From DAIPJH01 sp036770365 (lineage in GTDB: Bacteria > Pseudomonadota > Alphaproteobacteria > Rickettsiales > UBA998), in assembly GCA_036770365.1 (NCBI GenBank), contig DAIPJH010000006.1:62001-126000 (forward strand): a stretch of DNA of 64,000 nt, written 5' to 3'. The notes beneath the pieces were generated by a model. That model did no database searches and was not told the origin of the DNA. It worked only from the letters and a program-made list of their open reading frames with translations. Every line of letters starts with the position of its first letter. Position 1 is the stretch's first letter. Both the position numbers and the translations under genes were made by a program. Positions 17,452 to 25,723 of this stretch are shown piece by piece.

Positions 17452-18131
17452 GACACCTCCTTATACTCTGTCTCATAATACTATCTATCACCTCAGCCCA
17501 TGCAAATGACATCATGCCTAATACTGACGGCACAGGGCAACTTATCTTTAGTCGTGACAAACTTGTGATTTATGCCACTGGCTCTATCCCCGTCGTCATG
17601 CCAGACATAGAAGCACCCAAGGATAAAGACCCTAAAAAAGATCTCAATGTTGGAGATAAAGACCCTAAAACGGGGCAAACCATCATCTTTAAAAAAGAAA
17701 GCAAAGAGACGCCTGCGCCTGATAATAAAACAGACAAAACTAAAATTGTTTATAGCAGCGAACCACGTGAAGTGAGTTTTTCTACTGAAGTACGCGATGA
17801 ATCCGCATTTCAACTTGAATGGCTACCCAGTTTACATAATCTAACAAATAATTCTGCCTATTTGGTTCTACAACCTGTCGGTAATATGATTCACATCGGT
17901 GCGCTGCGCACCCCTGTTAAACTCGACATCGTCATTATCCGCCCTAATGGACGTGTACTTGCCATCATGCCTGATATTTCTCCTTCCAGCCTAGGAAATG
18001 ATATTGATGCTGGAGAAGATGTCCGTGGCATTCTCTTCCTAAAAGCAGGCATGGCGCAACTTCATGGTATACGCCCGAATGATGAAGTGCGTCATCATGG
18101 CTTCAACCTCGACCCGAAGGTATTAAAGTAA
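17448..18131 (+). CDS. Secreted protein with degenerate DUF192-like domain
   Basis: The product (227 aa) has a signal peptide (MRHLLILCLIILSITSAHAN) and a Lys/Asp-rich low-complexity stretch at about residues 55-100. Its C-terminal part aligns with DUF192: LDIVIIRPNGRVLAIMPDIS and LKAGMAQLHGIRPNDEV correspond to LDMIFVGCDGTITHI and LHAGESAKLGLAVGDKV in the upstream neighbour. The MWMKNT hallmark is missing. It is translationally coupled to the DUF192 gene, so the pair probably acts together in the periplasm. Function is unknown. The 205 bp after it (18132-18336) hold no gene I can see. Confidence 0.75.
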   Translation: MRHLLILCLIILSITSAHANDIMPNTDGTGQLIFSRDKLVIYATGSIPVVMPDIEAPKDKDPKKDLNVGDKDPKTGQTIIFKKESKETPAPDNKTDKTKIVYSSEPREVSFSTEVRDESAFQLEWLPSLHNLTNNSAYLVLQPVGNMIHIGALRTPVKLDIVIIRPNGRVLAIMPDISPSSLGNDIDAGEDVRGILFLKAGMAQLHGIRPNDEVRHHGFNLDPKVLK

Positions 18132-18336
18132 ACACAAGTATTTACTCTTGGAAAAAGAAAAAAAGTCAATAAAATAGGGGTGCGACCTCAAATCATATTT
18201 TATACCCATTGAAAATATAAGCTTTTCATACTATATCGCTAAGGTAATGACATCTATCCTCATCGCGCCTTCAATATACATACATTCTGAAGCGGCAATA
18301 GAGTGAATAGAAAAACAACTATGTAAGGAAAGCTCC

Positions 18337-18963
18337 ATGCCGATCGCCAACCCAAAACTTGTTACTCAAACAATTACACGCCCAAGCCGCGAACAGGCGA
18401 TGGAGGCCGTGCGTACATTGATTGCTTGGGCAGGTGATGATATCACCCGCGAAGGATTGCTAGAGACCCCCAAGCGCGTGGTGGAAGCATACCGTGAATT
18501 TTTCCAAGGTTATGATGAAGACCCTGAAGCTGTCTTATCAAAAACCTTTGAAGAAGTAGAAGACTACGATGAGATGGTACTGCTGAAAAATATGCGCTTG
18601 GAGTCACACTGCGAACATCACATGGTAGCAATTATTGGTAAGGCGCATATTGCTTACGTTCCCAACAAGCGCGTTGTCGGCATCAGCAAGATCGCTCGTT
18701 TGGTGGATGTCTATGCCAAACGCCTGCAAACGCAAGAAACCTTAACTGCGCAGATTGCGGATACGCTGCAACGTGTACTTGAACCAAAAGGTGTCGCGGT
18801 TGTTATTGACGCCGCGCATCAATGCATGACCACACGCGGTGTCCATAAATCAGAAACTACTACTGTCACCAGCCGCTTGCATGGAATTTTTAAATCTGAC
18901 CCACGTACTCGCGCTGAATTTATGAATCTTGTGGCGTCACCTTCGGTTGGGAATATGAGTTAG
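18337..18963 (+). CDS. folE: GTP cyclohydrolase I
   Basis: FolE converts GTP to 7,8-dihydroneopterin triphosphate, the first step of folate synthesis. The 208-residue protein has the family length. Zinc-binding motifs are ESHCEHHMVAI and AHQCMTTRGV, with the FVDVYAKRLQTQE-type region (LVDVYAKRLQTQETLT). A clear AAGGAA ribosome binding site precedes ATG 18337. The pabB gene at 52.1 kb provides another folate-pathway step. Confidence 0.97.
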   Translation: MPIANPKLVTQTITRPSREQAMEAVRTLIAWAGDDITREGLLETPKRVVEAYREFFQGYDEDPEAVLSKTFEEVEDYDEMVLLKNMRLESHCEHHMVAIIGKAHIAYVPNKRVVGISKIARLVDVYAKRLQTQETLTAQIADTLQRVLEPKGVAVVIDAAHQCMTTRGVHKSETTTVTSRLHGIFKSDPRTRAEFMNLVASPSVGNMS

Positions 18964-18966
18964 TAG

Positions 18967-19095
18967 TTAGGTCTTGGATTTTAGGTTTTAGCGCAGATTT
19001 AACTTGTGGTTAGCCTTGGCAAAACATCCAAATCCCAAAGATTTTTACATTCTTTCAAAAAGACGCTTTCCTAAAACCCAAAATCCAAAACTTAA
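18967..19095. repeat. Imperfect inverted repeat between folE and maf
   Basis: TTGGATTTTAGGTTTTAG (18975-18991 region) faces its near-complement CTAAAACCCAAAATCCAA (19071-19088), with one mismatch and about 80 bp between them. It fills the whole folE-maf gap and could fold into a long stem. It looks like a dispersed intergenic repeat; no coding sequence is visible. Confidence 0.55.
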
Positions 19096-19098
19096 ATT

Positions 19099-19668
19099 AT
19101 GATCATCCTCGCCTCTGCCTCCACTATACGCTCTGCCATGCTGTCTAGCGCGGGGGTGCAGCATGAAGTTTTGCCGCCCGACGGGTTTGATGAAGAAGCA
19201 CTTAAAGCCTCGCTTACAGATACTCCACCCAGACAAAAAGCCGTGATGCTCGCCAAGGGTAAAGCAGCCTATATCAGTGAGCTTCGTCCAGATACACTGG
19301 TGCTTGCCGCCGATCAGATATGCGCAATGGGGAACATGATTTTTAGCAAGCCAAAAACGCCTGAACATGCCTTTGAGCAACTTTTACAACTTCGTGGCAA
19401 GACCCATCATCAATACAGCGCAGCATGTTTTTACCACCGTGGTGTATGTATATGGGAGCATGTCGAGACCGCAAGCCTAACCATGCGCACTCTTACCGAC
19501 GCAGAAATTACAGCTTATATCGCACTAGATAATCCTCTTAATTCTTGTGGCGCATACATGTTTGAGCGTCACGGTAAGCACCTTTTTTCTCACGTCGAAG
19601 GCACTGACGATGTCATTCAGGGCTTGCCGCTTACCGCGCTGCTAGAGGCACTTTACGCGGTAAGCTAG
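19099..19668 (+). CDS. maf: Maf-like nucleotide pyrophosphatase
   Basis: Maf proteins hydrolyse nucleoside triphosphates (dTTP/UTP or modified pyrimidines) and have been linked to septum formation. This 189-residue protein starts MIILASASTIRSAMLSSAGV, a slightly altered form of the LASxSPRR motif (Thr-Ile-Arg in place of Pro-Arg-Arg). It has VLAADQICAM (usual VxxADQxV) and KPKTPEHAFEQLLQLRGKTH. The C-terminus has NSCGAYMFERHGKHLF and DVIQGLPLTALLEAL. Substrate specificity cannot be read. It is followed by the convergent RTX gene. Confidence 0.85.
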   Translation: MIILASASTIRSAMLSSAGVQHEVLPPDGFDEEALKASLTDTPPRQKAVMLAKGKAAYISELRPDTLVLAADQICAMGNMIFSKPKTPEHAFEQLLQLRGKTHHQYSAACFYHRGVCIWEHVETASLTMRTLTDAEITAYIALDNPLNSCGAYMFERHGKHLFSHVEGTDDVIQGLPLTALLEALYAVS

Positions 19669-19684
19669 CGTTTCTTATTCATCC

Positions 19685-20767
19685 CTAGCCAATAATATTA
19701 GCATCAGTTAGACTGTGAACATTCTTCAAGAAAATATCTAACAACATCTGACCTTCTGTATCAGACTGACTAACATGCAACCCTTTGCTAGAGTCCACCA
19801 TTACAAATCCTGCTGATCCGCCTGCATAAGCAGAAAAATCGAGATGATCCACAAGCGTATTAAAGTCATTAATGATAGCATACGCTGCGCCATACAATGC
19901 ATTTTGCACAGCAAAACTATCCGCACCATCTCCACCCGCAAGCGTGGTTGTACCTACAGTAAAATATAAAGTATCATCACCTGCACCGCCGTTCAGTGAT
20001 GCTACGCCAACGTCTTGTAAAAGTGTATCACTACCGTCACCACCGCGTAGCGTATTTGTACCACCCGCCGCCGTTAAGCTATCATTACCAAGACCGCCAT
20101 CAAGGGTTGCAACACCTATGCCAGAAGTGATATTGTCATCACCCGCATCACCAAAAAAAGCATATGTACCATCTTGTCCTGAGATCGCGTCGTTATCTTC
20201 CCCGCCGCGCACGGAAGCATATATACCCGCCGCGATGGAAATAACATCTAAACCTGCCCCACCATTGATGGTATTACCCGCTTCAAATACCTCCACAGTA
20301 TCATTACCAGCTTCGCCAAAGGTTGTGCCGTTATAAGTCCCTACGTAGAAGTAATCATCTCCATCACCACCACGCACCTTGACTTCAGAGCCATAAACAA
20401 AGAATTCATCATTTCCAGCGTCGCCATAATAAACACCGAATTCACCGCTAATATTAAAGAAATCATTCCCCGCATTGCCGTGGAACAAATTATTGTTACC
20501 TGTAACGTCAAACACATCGTCACCGTCATCACTGTAAACAGTGTCATTATTAGAAAAAGAAAAAATACGGTCATCACCTGCTTCACCGCGAACGTAGGTT
20601 GCATCACCAAATAACCAAATAAAATCTGAACCTTCACCTGCATAAACAGAATCAGCACCATAAGAAGCATTAATGGTATCATTGCCTGCATAACCATAGA
20701 TTTTTTCAATATCTAGGGTATCGTCAATTATATCTGAATTGGTCGTACCACGAATAATGCTTACCAT
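19685..20767 (-). CDS. RTX calcium-binding repeat protein
   Basis: About 360 residues made almost entirely of degenerate RTX nonapeptides (GGxGxDxUx), such as GYAGNDTI, GDAGDDNITSG and RGGDGSDTLL. They fold as parallel beta-rolls that bind Ca2+. The C-terminal 70 residues (AYAIINDFNTLVDHLDFSAY and after) resemble the end regions used for type I secretion. I start at ATG 20767, which follows TTGGAGTCATT; an in-frame ATG at 20785 lies upstream of that ribosome binding site. There is no N-terminal signal peptide, as expected for type I export. No dedicated secretion genes are adjacent. Confidence 0.85.
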   Translation of the reverse strand: MVSIIRGTTNSDIIDDTLDIEKIYGYAGNDTINASYGADSVYAGEGSDFIWLFGDATYVRGEAGDDRIFSFSNNDTVYSDDGDDVFDVTGNNNLFHGNAGNDFFNISGEFGVYYGDAGNDEFFVYGSEVKVRGGDGDDYFYVGTYNGTTFGEAGNDTVEVFEAGNTINGGAGLDVISIAAGIYASVRGGEDNDAISGQDGTYAFFGDAGDDNITSGIGVATLDGGLGNDSLTAAGGTNTLRGGDGSDTLLQDVGVASLNGGAGDDTLYFTVGTTTLAGGDGADSFAVQNALYGAAYAIINDFNTLVDHLDFSAYAGGSAGFVMVDSSKGLHVSQSDTEGQMLLDIFLKNVHSLTDANIIG

Positions 20768-20861
20768 AATGACTCCAAAAAACATTAAAGGTTAAAAATC
20801 GGTTAATGTTTATATACAAAAAACCATGTTTTTCAAGAAAAATTACTCACCCCACCCATAT

Positions 20862-20873
20862 TGCTGCACTGCA
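20862..20873. promoter_or_regulatory. TGC-rich site upstream of phaA (possible PhaR site)
   Basis: TGCTGCACTGCA lies in the 233-bp region between the RTX gene and phaA. PhaR repressors of PHB metabolism in Paracoccus and Rhodobacter bind TGC-rich sequences of this kind. No phaR gene is in the window, so the assignment is tentative. Confidence 0.25.
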
Positions 20874-21000
20874 TCACATTATCTTGCTAAAAAATGACTG
20901 TTTTTTTACATGTCGCAGTTGTCTTTTGAATGGTTTACGCCTATATCGATGACAGGGTTTAGACAGCCACAAAACAGAAGTATTTTTACGGAGTAAATGC

Positions 21001-22185
21001 ATGACACAGCCACAGGATATCGTTATTGTTGACGCCGTTCGTACCGCAATTGGTGCGTTTAATGGTGGCCTAGCTACCGTCCCCGCACATAAGCTTGGCG
21101 AAACGGTGATTCGCGCTTTGATTGAACGCACAGGTGTAAAACCTGAAGCCATTTCAGAAGTTATCTTGGGTCAAGTACTCAGCACTGCGCAAGGACAAAA
21201 CCCTGCACGTCAAGCGGCCTATAACGCAGGTTTAGGCAAAGACGTTCCTGCATGGGGTATCAATCAAGTCTGTGGATCTGGACTTCGCACCGTTGCGCTT
21301 GCGGCACAGGCAGTTGCGCTCGGTGATAGCGACATTGTGATTGCGGGTGGTCAAGAAAGCATGTCACTTTCGCCGCATGCCGTGCATATGCGCGCTGGTA
21401 CAAAAATGGGCAACACAACGCTGATCGACACAATGATTACGGACGGTCTATGGGATGCGTTCAATAATTATCATATGGGTACAACAGCTGAAAACGTGGC
21501 AAAAAAATATGCTATTACACGCGAGGCGCAAGATGCGCTAGCACTTGGCTCACAACAAAAATATGCAGCGGCGGCGGCGGCGGGTAAGTTCGCTGATGAA
21601 ATCGTCCCTGTCACAGTAGCGGGTCGCAAGGGTGATGTAATTATTGATAAAGACGAACATCCAAAAACAGATACCACCGCGGAAAGCCTTGCTGGTCTTC
21701 GCCCTGCCTTTGATAAAGCGGGGACGGTAACAGCAGGTAATGCATCTGGCATCAATGATGGTGCGGCGGCAGTGATGGTGATGACCCGTGCCAAAGCAGA
21801 ATCGTTAGGCTTAAAACCACTTGCAACGATTAAATCATGGGCGCATGCAGGCGTTGAGCCAGAGATCATGGGTATTGGCCCGGTGGCAGCTTCGACCAAA
21901 GCACTCAAAAAAGCGGGTTGGACGGTTGCTGACCTCGACCTTATCGAAGCTAATGAAGCTTTTGCTTCACAAGCCGCTGCGGTGAATAGTGAAATGGGTT
22001 GGGACGTGGCGAAAGTCAACGTCAACGGTGGTGCAATTGCACTCGGTCATCCGATTGGGGCCTCAGGATGCCGTGTACTCGTTACTCTGCTGCATGAAAT
22101 GAAACGCCGTGACGCGAAAAAAGGTATTGCAACGCTGTGTATTGGTGGTGGTATGGGTGTTGCACTTTGTGTGCAGCGCGACTAA
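21001..22185 (+). CDS. phaA: Acetyl-CoA acetyltransferase (beta-ketothiolase) PhaA
   Basis: The enzyme condenses two acetyl-CoA to acetoacetyl-CoA, the first step of polyhydroxybutyrate (PHB) synthesis. The 394-residue length is typical. The acylated Cys lies in NQVCGSGLRTVAL, and the other active-site parts are NVNGGAIALGHPIGASG (His) and the C-terminal CIGGGMGVAL (Cys). The role in PHB rather than degradation is inferred from the acetoacetyl-CoA reductase gene directly downstream. ATG 21001 follows ACGGAG. PHB synthase (phaC) is not in the window. Confidence 0.95.
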   Translation: MTQPQDIVIVDAVRTAIGAFNGGLATVPAHKLGETVIRALIERTGVKPEAISEVILGQVLSTAQGQNPARQAAYNAGLGKDVPAWGINQVCGSGLRTVALAAQAVALGDSDIVIAGGQESMSLSPHAVHMRAGTKMGNTTLIDTMITDGLWDAFNNYHMGTTAENVAKKYAITREAQDALALGSQQKYAAAAAAGKFADEIVPVTVAGRKGDVIIDKDEHPKTDTTAESLAGLRPAFDKAGTVTAGNASGINDGAAAVMVMTRAKAESLGLKPLATIKSWAHAGVEPEIMGIGPVAASTKALKKAGWTVADLDLIEANEAFASQAAAVNSEMGWDVAKVNVNGGAIALGHPIGASGCRVLVTLLHEMKRRDAKKGIATLCIGGGMGVALCVQRD

Positions 22186-22193
22186 AATTCTCC

Positions 22194-22219
22194 ATTATTC
22201 CATCGCAAGATGGAATAAT
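22194..22219 (+). other. Intercistronic hairpin between phaA and phaB
   Basis: ATTATTCCATC (22194-22204) and GATGGAATAAT (22209-22219) form a perfect 11-bp stem closed by a GCAA tetraloop of the GNRA class. There is no T-run, so it is not a standard terminator. A stable stem here could mark mRNA processing or set differential phaA/phaB stability. Confidence 0.6.
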
Positions 22220-22255
22220 CGTAAGAACGAACAACGAAAAACGAAAGACGAAAAA

Positions 22256-22981
22256 ATGTCAAGACTAGCACTCGTCACGGGCGGAACTCGTGGTATTGGT
22301 AAAGCGATCTCACTCGCACTCAAAGAAGCAGGCTATAAAGTCGTTGCAAACTATGCGCATAACGAAGAAGCAGCCGCAGAATTCAGCAAAGAAACAGGCA
22401 TCCCTGTCTATAAATGGGATGTATCCCATTACGGTGAAAGCGAAGCAGTGATTCGCAAAATTGAAGCAGATATGGGGCAAACCGTTGAAATTCTTGTCAA
22501 TAATGCAGGTATCACCCGTGATGCCGCGATGCATAAAATGTCAGACCAGCAATGGGGTGACGTTATCACCACCAACCTTAATTCATGCTTTAATCTCTCA
22601 CGTGCTGTAATTGATAATATGCGTGAGGCACGTTTTGGTCGTATCGTAAGTATCAGCTCGATCAATGGACAGGTCGGACAGTTTGGGCAAACCAATTACT
22701 CTGCGGCAAAAGCAGGTGTGCTTGGCTTCACCAAAGCTTTAGCGCGTGAAACAGCGGCGCGTGGTATCACTGTCAATGCGATTGCACCGGGCTATATCAA
22801 AACCGACATGACTTCAAAGGTTGCTGGCAACGTGCTTCAACAAATCGTTGCGGGCATTCCTGTTGGACGTATGGGCGAAGCAGAAGAAATTGCACGCGCC
22901 GTATTGTTCTTAGTTGCTGACGAAGCAGGCTTCATCACGGGGGAAACGTTGTCAATTAACGGCGGACAATTCATGGACTAA
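22256..22981 (+). CDS. phaB: Acetoacetyl-CoA reductase PhaB
   Basis: PhaB is a short-chain dehydrogenase that reduces acetoacetyl-CoA to (R)-3-hydroxybutyryl-CoA with NADPH. I start at ATG 22256, giving 241 residues and a standard N-terminus (MSRLALVTGGTRGIGKAISL). Upstream in-frame starts would overlap phaA and add unrelated residues. Seen are the cofactor motif TGGTRGIG, NNAG, the catalytic Ser in SSINGQVGQFG and Tyr-Lys in NYSAAKAG, and the PhaB-type ending ETLSINGGQFMD. It forms a phaA-phaB operon with a hairpin between the genes. Confidence 0.93.
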   Translation: MSRLALVTGGTRGIGKAISLALKEAGYKVVANYAHNEEAAAEFSKETGIPVYKWDVSHYGESEAVIRKIEADMGQTVEILVNNAGITRDAAMHKMSDQQWGDVITTNLNSCFNLSRAVIDNMREARFGRIVSISSINGQVGQFGQTNYSAAKAGVLGFTKALARETAARGITVNAIAPGYIKTDMTSKVAGNVLQQIVAGIPVGRMGEAEEIARAVLFLVADEAGFITGETLSINGGQFMD

Positions 22982-23073
22982 AACTTTAGTTGTTTGACTA
23001 TTGTTAAGGCACGTTTCACGATGTTTTTTATACTCACCTCAGAATAGAAAACAAACAACACAGGAGACATAAT

Positions 23074-23325
23074 ATGTTTAATGAGATCAAAAGCCTAGCT
23101 GAAGAATTTCCAGAGTTTAAAGAGACGATTCATACTCTAAAAACCTCTGATAATCATTTTGGTAAAAAGTTTGATGAATATGACGATGTGAACAAAGAAT
23201 TGCATCGTATTGCGGAAGAGATCGAGACTCCTTCGGATGACTATATTGAACAACTCAAGAAAAAACGCCTAGCACTTAAAGATGAGCTTTACGCTGCACT
23301 TAAGGCTAACGAAAAAGCGGCTTAA
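23074..23325 (+). CDS. DUF465 (YdcH-like) small protein
   Basis: A small charged helical protein (83 aa) with the DUF465 layout: EFPEFKETIHTLKTSDNHFG, then KFDEYDDVNKELHRIAEE and LKKKRLALKDELYAALK. These proteins form antiparallel helical hairpins; their function is not known. A strong GGAG site precedes the ATG. It is a stand-alone gene whose 3' flank is a dispersed repeat. Confidence 0.88.
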   Translation: MFNEIKSLAEEFPEFKETIHTLKTSDNHFGKKFDEYDDVNKELHRIAEEIETPSDDYIEQLKKKRLALKDELYAALKANEKAA

Positions 23326-23332
23326 TTTATCT

Positions 23333-23413
23333 GTCATACTGAGCGCAGCGAGGGATTTCTCCCAGTAACGCTCAGATGTGTGATTGGGGGTGCTTTGCTT
23401 CACTCAGTATGAC
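23333..23413. repeat. Dispersed palindromic repeat with 11-bp terminal inverted repeats
   Basis: GTCATACTGAG (23333-23343) is exactly complementary to CTCAGTATGAC (23403-23413). Between them are the typical GCAGCGAGGGAT and GCTCAGATGTG segments. It belongs to the class of GTCATNCTGAGC...GAAGGATCTC interspersed repeats. Its right arm overlaps the last codons and stop of the leftward cysteine desulfurase gene, so the repeat supplies that protein's C-terminal residues. Relatives lie at 44859, 31131 and 48018. Confidence 0.75.
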
Positions 23414-24518
23414 GAGATGCCAACGTCAACCAAGCTTGCGTGAACGCTTCAATACTCTCTGGCGTAGTGTTCCAACCCACACTAACGCGCACCACGCCGC
23501 CACGAGTGGCATCCATCCCCATCGCCTGCGCGACATGAGAATGCTCCATCCGCCCTGACGAACAAGCTGCGCCCGCACTGATACAAAACCCTTCAATATC
23601 AAAGCGCATAAGCTGCGTTTCGGCGGGAACACGCGGCATCACAATGCATGACGTATTGGGAAGTCGCAGCGCGTTTTTGCCTAAAATCACGCCTCCATGC
23701 GCCTCACACTGTGCTTCCATCACATCAAGCGCAGCACGCATTGGTTTTTGCCAAGTATCCTTCTGCGCCAGTTCGATGGCTTTAGCGAAACCAGTAATTG
23801 CGGCAATATTCTCTGTGCCTGCACGACGGCGCAGCTCTTGCCCGCCACCGCGTAATATTGGTTGAACCGTAACACCTTGACGCGCAATAAGAGCAGCCGC
23901 CCCCACAGCACCACCCATCTTATGAGCAGAGATTGTCATCATATCCACGCCGAGTACACCAACATCAACAGGAATTTTACCCAGTGCTTGAATCACATCC
24001 GTGTGCATCAGCGCACCATAACTTCGCGCAAGCGCAGCAATTTCAGCAATGTTTTGAATTACACCAGTTTCATTATTGGCCAGCATGATAGATACTAAAC
24101 ACGGCATTGGCGCATCTTTCAATAACGCTTCCAGCACGTCCATTTTGATAAGCCCATGTGCATCAACAGGGGCATAAAACACCGTGTTTCCCTGCGGTGC
24201 AGCCAGCACGGATGCATGTTCGGTCACACCAATAATTACGCTCTTGATCTCTGGCAAACCACATAGTGCAAGGTGATTCGCTTCCGTACCACTTGCGGTA
24301 AAAATCACTTCCTGAGGCAAGCATGATACCGCGTCTGCAATCACACGCCGCGCTGTCTCTAACTTCGCCCGCGCTGCACGCCCCGCCGCATGAACCGAGG
24401 ACGCATTATATGGAAGTGCCGAAACCAATATATCAGACATCACCGCCGCCACCTCTGCTCGCACAGGCGCGGTCGCGTTATAGTCAAGATAATAGGCTGT
24501 TTTTTTCTGTGTTCTCAT
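23400..24518 (-). CDS. Cysteine desulfurase (NifS/IscS family)
   Basis: This PLP enzyme moves sulfur from cysteine to Fe-S cluster and thiocofactor assembly proteins. The 372-residue protein starts with YYLDYNATAPVRAEV. It has the PLP lysine in TISAHKMGGAVGAAAL, the motif ILRGGGQELRRRAGTEN, and the persulfide cysteine in GAACSSGRMEHSHV. The active-site segment is that of NifS-like short-loop enzymes, typical of an alphaproteobacterial copy that is not strictly IscS, so I leave the symbol open. Start ATG 24518 follows AAGGGTTTT. Its last residues lie inside a dispersed repeat. Confidence 0.9.
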   Translation of the reverse strand: MRTQKKTAYYLDYNATAPVRAEVAAVMSDILVSALPYNASSVHAAGRAARAKLETARRVIADAVSCLPQEVIFTASGTEANHLALCGLPEIKSVIIGVTEHASVLAAPQGNTVFYAPVDAHGLIKMDVLEALLKDAPMPCLVSIMLANNETGVIQNIAEIAALARSYGALMHTDVIQALGKIPVDVGVLGVDMMTISAHKMGGAVGAAALIARQGVTVQPILRGGGQELRRRAGTENIAAITGFAKAIELAQKDTWQKPMRAALDVMEAQCEAHGGVILGKNALRLPNTSCIVMPRVPAETQLMRFDIEGFCISAGAACSSGRMEHSHVAQAMGMDATRGGVVRVSVGWNTTPESIEAFTQAWLTLASRHTE

Positions 24519-24655
24519 TTCACTATAAAACCCTTAAAATCATCTAGGGTCAAGGGATAACAAATATGAAGATTTGATGACAATGTGGCTCTTTCTATTG
24601 TGCCACGCAACACGACAATGCTATATTAGCCGTTCTCTCTTTGAATCCTGTAATC

Positions 24656-24790
24656 ATGCATGTTCGCATTCATGGTCGCATTCTTGAGGGATTAGCTCTT
24701 TTGGCTTTTCGCGCCTGTGAAACATCAAAAGGGAGTGTCCTTTTTGGTGCGAAGCAGGGTTCATACACAGCGGGTTGCAGAGAAATCTGA
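24656..24790 (+). CDS. Possible small ORF (44 codons) in the 24519-24821 gap
   Basis: An ATG-started frame of 44 codons encodes a peptide starting MHVRIHGRILEGLALLAF. There is no clear ribosome binding site and no family that I recognise. It ends 31 bp before the start of the coiled-coil gene, so it could be a leader peptide or noise. The nucleotide stretch TTCGCATTCATGGTCGCATTC contains a short direct repeat. Nothing else is visible in this gap. Confidence 0.2.
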   Translation: MHVRIHGRILEGLALLAFRACETSKGSVLFGAKQGSYTAGCREI

Positions 24791-24821
24791 CGAAGCTGTT
24801 TCGTTTTTTCAAGGAAACACC

Positions 24822-25625
24822 ATGTCCTTCCAAAACGTGCTTTCTTTCCTCGCCAACAACAACATCACCATCAACGATGGTTATGTTTATCACGGCGACA
24901 CTCCCCTCATGTCAACGCCGTCCTTCTTCGACCTCTCGGCAATTGCCGCAGCGTTTGAAGAACTCGGTGGCGACGAAGACGAAGAATTCGTCTTTGGGGA
25001 TGACGCCCTCGACACTGCGCTTAATGCATTGATCGAGGCAGGCAATGATCTGAATGAAGCCCAATCGGATGCCGAAACGGCAATCGAGTTGGTCGAAGCC
25101 GCCAAGGCACAAGTCAAGGCAGCGTTGAATGGGTTGGAACAAGCAACCGCGGACACCTTGAAAGCAGCGCAAGCTGAAGCCAAGACCGCGCTGCAAGGCT
25201 TCACCGATGCAGAATCGGAAGCCAATCAAGCGTGGACGTCCCTCTCGAACGCAGGTGTCGAAGCGAAAGCTGCGGCTGAGGCGTTTATCGAGCAGGTGCA
25301 ACGGGTTGCCGATGACCTCGATGAGGAAGTGGGCAACGTACTGGGTGCTTTGAACGATGCCATCGGGGAGGCGGAAGTCGCCGTCGATGAGCTGAAGTCG
25401 CTGCTGGAACAGACCTCTGCTCCAGCCGCTGCCGAAAGTGGTGAAACCTTCCATGTGGTGGCATTATCTGGTGATCAGGTATTGCCCTTCCTTGCTGGTC
25501 TGCTTTCAGTGCTTGCCAAACCAGAAGCTGAAGGTGGTGAAGCTCCGGCTGCTGGTGATGGCTCTGCCGCCAACTCCGCTTCTGCGGAAGGCGATGAAGT
25601 CATTTCCGCTGGTCTGAACAAGTAA
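24822..25625 (+). CDS. GC-rich Ala/Glu coiled-coil protein of unknown function
   Basis: The product (267 aa from ATG 24822, which follows AAGGAAACACC) has a short N-terminal domain (MSFQNVLSFLANNNITINDG), an acidic segment, and a long helical region at about residues 65-210. That region has heptad-like Ala/Glu/Leu periodicity (AETAIELVEAAKAQVKAALN, then QAEAKTALQGFTDAESEANQ). An Ala/Gly-rich acidic tail follows. The pattern recalls apolipoprotein-like or phasin-like amphipathic helices but no family is certain. The gene is visibly more GC-rich than its neighbours, uses different codons, and has its own strong terminator, so recent acquisition or high expression is inferred. It precedes the terminase gene. 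Confidence 0.75.
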   Translation: MSFQNVLSFLANNNITINDGYVYHGDTPLMSTPSFFDLSAIAAAFEELGGDEDEEFVFGDDALDTALNALIEAGNDLNEAQSDAETAIELVEAAKAQVKAALNGLEQATADTLKAAQAEAKTALQGFTDAESEANQAWTSLSNAGVEAKAAAEAFIEQVQRVADDLDEEVGNVLGALNDAIGEAEVAVDELKSLLEQTSAPAAAESGETFHVVALSGDQVLPFLAGLLSVLAKPEAEGGEAPAAGDGSAANSASAEGDEVISAGLNK

Positions 25626-25639
25626 GTCGTCATTTTTTG

Positions 25640-25675
25640 GGAAGCCTCAACCTTCGGGTTGGGCTTCCTTTTTTT
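25640..25675 (+). terminator. Strong intrinsic terminator
   Basis: GGAAGCC-T-CAACC pairs with GGTTG-GGCTTCC across a TTCG tetraloop (25640-25668, one bulged T), followed by seven T. It lies 14 bp after the coiled-coil gene and is one of the strongest hairpins in the window. Confidence 0.93.
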
Positions 25676-25723
25676 ATTTTGCCACCTTCCGCACCTCCTC
25701 CACCTGCCCTTACTTAGGTGCTA

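Noticed and set aside
21471..22025. Long open frame antisense to phaA (184 codons)
   Set aside because: It is a mirror of the codon pattern of a well-identified thiolase gene and has no ribosome binding site or recognisable protein.
24912..25454. Long open frame antisense to the coiled-coil gene (180 codons)
   Set aside because: It arises from high GC in the third codon position of the sense gene; sense strand has a good ribosome binding site, a clean terminator and a consistent protein.
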